DNA from: an uncultured Hyphomicrobiales bacterium | GTDB lineage: Bacteria; Pseudomonadota; Alphaproteobacteria; Rhizobiales; Devosiaceae | DNA: 64,000 nucleotides | Reading direction: 5' to 3' | Assembly (NCBI GenBank): GCA_903828145.1 | Contig: CAIKKY010000010.1 | Coordinates: 62,001-126,000 of the forward strand | Part shown: piece by piece, positions 59,493 through 64,000 of the stretch | How the letters are laid out: every line of letters begins with the position of its first letter | How positions within the stretch are numbered: position 1 is the first letter of the stretch | Notes under the pieces: generated by a model | Database searches by the model: none | Seen by the model: only the letters and a program-made list of their open reading frames with translations | Told to the model about the DNA's origin: nothing | Translations under genes and position numbers: made by a program

Positions 59493-62150
59493 TCAGGCAC
59501 CCATAATTGCGCGATCAATGTCCGAAAACTGCTGGTCGCTCACCATGACAAACAAACAGTTCCCCTCGGAACTGTCGGCCCACAAGGCCCCGATCAAGGC
59601 CTTCTCTACAGCATCGTCTGCTGTGACTAAATGTTTACCCTTGTATTCAACGACCAGAACCCGCCCGTCTTCGAGAAGCGCCACAAAGTCCGGATAAAAC
59701 TTGTCAGTCGAGGTTTGCAGCCAGAAGGAATGAGGTTGGCTGGCGGTGTTGCGCACCCAGGTTTTCACCTGGGGCAACCTCTCAAGGTAGACGGCGCAGG
59801 CATACTCCTCTCCACTCGGCTCAAGGTCACCGACGACACGACAAAAGTGCTTGTTGAAGATTGTCCCGCCCCGGTACGGCTGCCGGTAGGCATATTTTGA
59901 CTCATCGAATTCCAGTTCCGCTTCGTGGCTTGTTTCATAGCTCAGCACGCTGGGGACGAGAACGCGCTGAAAAGCCTGCTTTTCGCGTTCTTCCCGATAG
60001 TCAGCAATGGTGCGAGTCAAGGCATCAAGTACCTTGGCCTTGCCATAGGCGAGCGCTTCCAGCGTCATGCCCCTCGAGCTTTCGAGCGTGTCCAGCGCCT
60101 TCTTGATGAACAGTGTCGATGAAGTGCGCGTTATGTCTTGCCGCGATTGCAGGGGCAGGCGCCTGTCCAGCCAGTTGATCAGGTGTGGCCTGCTCCACCC
60201 CCGGTGCTCCAGGGTGAGAGCAAGTTGCTCGTGCAGGTCCTGCACAAAGGTCACTGTCGTTGTGCCAGCGTTGCTGACATTCAGATGAGCCTCGTTGGCC
60301 GCCGTCGTTGGCGGCGCAAAGTGCTTGATTATGGCCGCCGGGTCGCAGGTCTCAAGCGGCCACGGAACGTCCAGAAAGTGCGCCCGGTCAAAGAGTTCGA
60401 GACCATTGCCCTTGCGCACGCAGAGGAGCGGAACAGCGAAACGCGACGCATCCCGAGGGTCTGCCGGAGGCTTCAGCCGAGCGCCCCTCGACTTGTGGAC
60501 CAAGGCTTCCACCGCTGAAGCCGCCGTTGCAGGCACCGCCAGCATGACGGCCGTCCTGTCGTAGTCGGTTAGCGCCCCGCGGGCGAGCAGCTTGCCATTG
60601 GCCACATCCACTTTCACCCGATGGCCCGTTGCTGTCTCCACATTCAGTTTGAAGGCCGCGGCATCCACACCCTCGGGAAGGCTTTCCTCATAGAGATAGG
60701 CCGAACCGCCCTCTTCCAGGCCGGTCAGGGTCGCTTCATCGGTACGGACCAGAGCCTTGGCTTCGATCCGTTCGAAGCCATTGGCCACCAATCCCTCCTG
60801 CAGGTTGGTCGCGGTTTTCTGAAATGCTGTGGTGGTTGCAAATGCATAGGCCCGGTTCATGTCTTCATTGCGCTTGCGAGAGGCGCGCGGCAGCCGCAGC
60901 ACCCGGCCCAGAAGCTGTTCCACCGCGCGGGGCGATTTCTGTTCCGCCACCGAACAGAGCACATAGGCAAAGGAGCAATCCCAGCCTTCTTTCAGCGCCT
61001 GTTGGGTAATGATGAAGCGCACCGGGCAATCCCGGTCGAACAGATCGACGCCATCCAGCCCTTTCGACTCGCCGGTCGCAATCACAACATGCGCGTCCGG
61101 CACGCGAAAATCGTTGAGCAGCAGCGCCTTCACCGCTTCGGCGTGCAGCGTATCCCGGTCTTTGGATTTCGCTTCGGATTGCAGCAGCATGACGGGGCGG
61201 ATGAATTCGCCCGTGGCCTGTTCTTCTGCCTTTGCCGTCTCTGTCAGTTCATCCAGCCAGGCAATCGCATCGCTGATGGTTTCATTGGGATCGGCCCGTC
61301 CGCGCAGGATCACGGGAAGCTTGATCATCTCCGCCGCTTTGAGTTCGGCGGCGGAAACCTGATGCAGCACATTCGAGGCGTAGATGCCCTGTTCGGGCTT
61401 GTGCTCCTCCGGCGTGACCGGCGTTGCCGTGAATTCGATGATCAGCGACGGATTCAGCCGCGCCAGCGTATCGAACGACAGCGCCGAGCGCGCATTGTGG
61501 GCTTCATCCACAATCACCATCGGGCGGCGCAAGCGCAACACGTTCGCCAGCGACGGCACCGGATCACCGGAAGGGCCCGCGTCCAGCGTGTTGCGCAAGC
61601 CGCCGGCAAGCCCGGTGAAATGGTCCATCAATTCGCCATTGGCGTCGTAGACCTTACGGCCCTCCGTCTCTTCGATGCGGAAGGCCTGTATCGTCGCGAC
61701 GATTACCACCGCGCCGCCATCATAATCGGCGCGCCGGGCATAAAGGGCATCGGCAACCGTCATTACCCGGATATTTTCGCCGAAGCGATCCGCCAGCGCC
61801 CGACGGTTCGGGTGCGCCCGGTCCTGAAGTGTTTTCAACGTCTGGTCGCGGATCGTCTGCGAGGGCACCAGCCACAGCACGACGGGCGCATCGGTGCGCA
61901 GAAAACTGTCGGCGGCAACCGCTACCGAATGCGCCGCAAGGATTGTCTTGCCGCCGCCGGTGGGAATGCGCAGGCACACATAGGGCAGGCCGGGTAGGCT
62001 TGGCACCGGCACAAACGGCCGCTTGGTGAGCGCATAAAACGCCGTGTCGGCATCGTTCAATTCAACCGTCTTCTCGAGAAAACGGCGCAGCGCGCTCAGC
62101 GTCTGGGTCTGGTAGGTCTTCAGGCTGAACAGGGGCGAGGCCATGCTCAC
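59493..62150 (-). CDS. res: Type III restriction enzyme Res subunit
   Basis: 885 aa, ATG at 62150 overlapping the mod stop by four bases. SF2 helicase-nuclease: Walker A RIPTGGGKTILA (61-72), WLVPSQTIRDQTLKTL (motif Ia), VIVDEAHNA (DEAH 215-218), VRFIITQQALKEGWDCSFAYVLC and AVEQLLGRVLRLPRA (motifs V/VI). The C-terminal PD-(D/E)xK nuclease has D821 in YPDFVALL and E835-Y-K837 in VVEYKGKHL. With Mod it binds two unmethylated sites in head-to-head orientation and cuts 25-27 bp away. No stop or frameshift is seen; the system looks intact. GC is close to the chromosome average. Confidence 0.95.
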   Translation of the reverse strand: MSMASPLFSLKTYQTQTLSALRRFLEKTVELNDADTAFYALTKRPFVPVPSLPGLPYVCLRIPTGGGKTILAAHSVAVAADSFLRTDAPVVLWLVPSQTIRDQTLKTLQDRAHPNRRALADRFGENIRVMTVADALYARRADYDGGAVVIVATIQAFRIEETEGRKVYDANGELMDHFTGLAGGLRNTLDAGPSGDPVPSLANVLRLRRPMVIVDEAHNARSALSFDTLARLNPSLIIEFTATPVTPEEHKPEQGIYASNVLHQVSAAELKAAEMIKLPVILRGRADPNETISDAIAWLDELTETAKAEEQATGEFIRPVMLLQSEAKSKDRDTLHAEAVKALLLNDFRVPDAHVVIATGESKGLDGVDLFDRDCPVRFIITQQALKEGWDCSFAYVLCSVAEQKSPRAVEQLLGRVLRLPRASRKRNEDMNRAYAFATTTAFQKTATNLQEGLVANGFERIEAKALVRTDEATLTGLEEGGSAYLYEESLPEGVDAAAFKLNVETATGHRVKVDVANGKLLARGALTDYDRTAVMLAVPATAASAVEALVHKSRGARLKPPADPRDASRFAVPLLCVRKGNGLELFDRAHFLDVPWPLETCDPAAIIKHFAPPTTAANEAHLNVSNAGTTTVTFVQDLHEQLALTLEHRGWSRPHLINWLDRRLPLQSRQDITRTSSTLFIKKALDTLESSRGMTLEALAYGKAKVLDALTRTIADYREEREKQAFQRVLVPSVLSYETSHEAELEFDESKYAYRQPYRGGTIFNKHFCRVVGDLEPSGEEYACAVYLERLPQVKTWVRNTASQPHSFWLQTSTDKFYPDFVALLEDGRVLVVEYKGKHLVTADDAVEKALIGALWADSSEGNCLFVMVSDQQFSDIDRAIMGA

Positions 62151-63754
62151 AGCCCCTCGATTTGATAGGGGATTTGCTTGAAGGTGACACCAAGACGTGA
62201 AAGCCGGTCATCGGGCACCGTGCAGCCTTCGCCATAGACGATGCGTGCGCCGCTGAAGCCGGGTTCAGGCAAGGGCAGCGAGTCGAGAACGCCGCCCGTG
62301 AGCACATTCCCGGCATTCGTGCTGGCAACGCCCATGGCGTCGGCATTGTGCAAGAGATAGATCGCCCGGCCTTGGAACGTGCCGATAAGCGGCGTTTCGC
62401 CCGTGGCACGGCGCGGAATGGGCGAACCCGTCTCGCAAAAGAAAACATGGGCAGCAAGGTCGGGGAAACTGACGGCGGCATTGACATTGCCATCGGCGTC
62501 AAAAAGGGGCTCGCCAAGGGTGCAGTAGCGGAAGCCGGAACCAACTAGTTCGGCACTGTCTCGGATCGCGAATTCAAGCCGCTTCTTTGTTACTGCCGTG
62601 CAGATGTGGCCGTCCATTTCTATCGCGATAAACTTGCGTCGTTTTTTCTGTATTTCACCAACACGGAATGCGGCATGTCCAGTTGTTCCACTTCCAGCAA
62701 AAGAGTCTAATATAAAATCACCTTCATTGGTCGCAATTTGAATAATTCGTTCGATCAATCTCGTTGGTGTAGGTGTATCGAATGCTGTTTGCGTACCAAA
62801 TATTTCTCGGATTTCCTTCTTTGCTTCGTCGGTATGCCCAACCTCATCGTGCGTCCACCAAGTCCAAGGAGTCATGCCTTCTACTTCGGACAGATATCGC
62901 ACTACACTCGGCTGCGCGTTTCCGTCCTTGCCCCAATAAATTCGACCTTGAGACTTCAACTTTACAAATTCGCTTTCGATCATTGACCAACAACGTCCTT
63001 CGGGCGGTTGATGCTCTTTGCCCGTCGGCGATATGATGGTGTACATCTGATTTGGTCGAAATCCCTGCGCTGTCATTGGCAAGCCGCGCCAACGCTTTGT
63101 TGGGTCCGTTTCCTTGGGGTTGTCGGGATTGCGGTAGACCTTGGATTGCTCCTCGGTGAAATCGATCAAGTTTCGACCATTTTTGAACTTGAGCGGGTCT
63201 TTCCCGTAAACAGCAATGTATTCGTGTGCATCACCAATCGCTTCGCGGTTTTCGCGGCTGTAGCGCTTTTGCCAAACGTTCGATGCAATGAATTTTTCTC
63301 TCCCGAAAATTTCATCCATCACCATCCGTAGTGAGTGGCTTTCGGCGTCATCAATCGAAATCCAGATCGACCCCTCTTCGCTCAAAAACTCCTTCAGCAA
63401 CCGCAGGCGCGGATACATCATGCATAGCCATTTGTCGTGCCGTGACAGGTCCTCGGCTTCCTTGCCAACAACTTTGCCAAGCCACGCCTTCATTTCCGGC
63501 GAGTTCACGTTGTCGTTGTAAACCCAGCTTTCGTTGCCGGTATTATAGGGCGGGTCGATATAGATGCACTTCACCTTGCCCGCATAATACGGAAGCAGTG
63601 CTTTGAGCGCTTCGAGGTTATCGCCCTGCACCAGCAGGTTGCCCGCGTCCGGATCGCCGACGCTTTTGGCTTTGTCGCAATGGATCAGCCGGTACGGCAC
63701 CTCGCGATGGTGGTTGACCACCGCCTTCTTGCCAAGCCAGTCCAACGTGGGCAT
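62147..63754 (-). CDS. mod: Type III modification methyltransferase Mod
   Basis: 535 aa from ATG at 63754 (GGAAGGAAAGGA upstream; an ATG at 63883 adds 43 unrelated residues). Beta-class amino-methyltransferase: catalytic DPPY at 67-70 (IYIDPPYNTGNE) precedes the SAM motif DSFAGSGTTGHA (350-361). The target-recognition region lies between them. Mod methylates adenine in an asymmetric site and protects against Res; it also guides cutting. Base composition drops to about 47% GC between 62580 and 63350 (residues about 135-390), with single lines near 32%, against about 60% at both ends, as if the recognition part had been exchanged. mod and res are coupled by ATGA. Confidence 0.95.
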   Translation of the reverse strand: MPTLDWLGKKAVVNHHREVPYRLIHCDKAKSVGDPDAGNLLVQGDNLEALKALLPYYAGKVKCIYIDPPYNTGNESWVYNDNVNSPEMKAWLGKVVGKEAEDLSRHDKWLCMMYPRLRLLKEFLSEEGSIWISIDDAESHSLRMVMDEIFGREKFIASNVWQKRYSRENREAIGDAHEYIAVYGKDPLKFKNGRNLIDFTEEQSKVYRNPDNPKETDPTKRWRGLPMTAQGFRPNQMYTIISPTGKEHQPPEGRCWSMIESEFVKLKSQGRIYWGKDGNAQPSVVRYLSEVEGMTPWTWWTHDEVGHTDEAKKEIREIFGTQTAFDTPTPTRLIERIIQIATNEGDFILDSFAGSGTTGHAAFRVGEIQKKRRKFIAIEMDGHICTAVTKKRLEFAIRDSAELVGSGFRYCTLGEPLFDADGNVNAAVSFPDLAAHVFFCETGSPIPRRATGETPLIGTFQGRAIYLLHNADAMGVASTNAGNVLTGGVLDSLPLPEPGFSGARIVYGEGCTVPDDRLSRLGVTFKQIPYQIEGL

Positions 63755-64000
63755 CCGCTGTCCTTTCCTTCCTCCATGATATAAGTTTTTACACGTATCA
63801 CGAAAAAGGTCGACAAGCAGTAAAGCGGGGTAGTCCCGCTCCAGTCGTGCGTCCGCAGACAGCGCTAAGCGGCAGCGCATCAATCGGGGCGCGCGCTATC
63901 AGGTTGGCCAGTCTCTGATCCGCCTGCGCGCTGCTGTGCGCCCGCGCTGACAGCCGCTTGCACTCGGTCGCCTGATGTCTTATTGGCTCTTTTCAGGCAC
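63755..64000. other. Upstream region of mod, no gene seen
   Basis: The 246 bases to the window edge hold no supportable gene. AT-rich sequence at 63770-63810 (read from the minus strand: TTGTCG, 17 bases, TGTAAA) is the likely mod promoter. The remaining part is GC-rich and unassigned. Confidence 0.4.

Overview
The window is a chromosomal segment, GC roughly 63% by eye, from an alphaproteobacterium of the order Hyphomicrobiales (Rhizobiales). The evidence is gene content and order: rnd-lptC-lptA-lptB-rpoN-hpf-ptsN, cmk-rpsA, ihfB-lapA-trpF-trpB-trpA, and pckA/chvI-chvG-hprK-EIIA(Man)-ptsH-ahcY-divL-tsaE-addB-addA-trxA/folC-accD are all rhizobial housekeeping arrangements. A Devosia-like lineage is a guess only. 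Both ends cut through DNA; queG at the left edge is partial.

Layout: 1-5.5 kb holds queG, an FzlA-like GST-fold protein, uppP, an arylamine acetyltransferase homologue without its catalytic Cys, a ribokinase, a glycosyltransferase and a heat-shock unit (RpoH-type promoter, ROSE-like RNA thermometer, Hsp20, DUF1150). 5.5-10.9 kb is the minus-strand rnd-lptCAB-rpoN-hpf-ptsN cluster (RNA processing, LPS export, sigma-54 and nitrogen PTS). 11-16 kb has a FlaA1/WbpM-type sugar dehydratase, an AXE1-family esterase, a methyltransferase, tRNA-Leu(CAG) and an NDUFA9-like reductase. 16-19.7 kb is an accessory patch: a winged-helix regulator, a membrane protein with operator-like inverted repeats before it, a lower-GC Mrr-type nuclease and tRNA-Ala(GGC). 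19.8-28 kb is cmk-rpsA, sppA, ihfB, lapA and trpFBA, ending in a GC-rich repeat that runs into trpA.

28-31 kb: a J-domain protein, a HAD phosphatase and a SleB-type cell-wall hydrolase. 30.8-51.2 kb: pckA diverging from the ChvI-ChvG acid/envelope two-component system, which is followed by HprK, EIIA(Man) and HPr (a regulatory PTS), then ahcY, the cell-cycle pseudo-kinase divL, tsaE, the AddAB recombination nuclease, trxA, folC and accD. Compared with the order I remember for Sinorhizobium/Agrobacterium (trpFBA-accD-folC-trxA-addAB...pckA), this block is inverted as one piece. 51.4-59.5 kb: NYN nuclease, polA, a LuxR-type regulator with a degenerate receiver, a lytic transglycosylase, a Gfo/Idh/MocA oxidoreductase and an RluA pseudouridine synthase. 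59.5-63.8 kb: a complete type III restriction-modification pair (res, mod) whose mod gene has an AT-rich centre.

The most useful observations are the RpoH promoter plus ROSE thermometer before hsp20, the ~23 kb inversion, the Tyr-for-His DivL with an upstream CtrA-like box, nested inverted repeats on the ahcY promoter, the Cys-less NAT, the DUF6434 gene broken by one in-frame TGA, and the Mrr nuclease patch. I did not find a clearly new multi-gene defence system. The best candidates for undescribed biology are the winged-helix/membrane-protein pair and the Mrr protein with its long unassigned N-terminal region.
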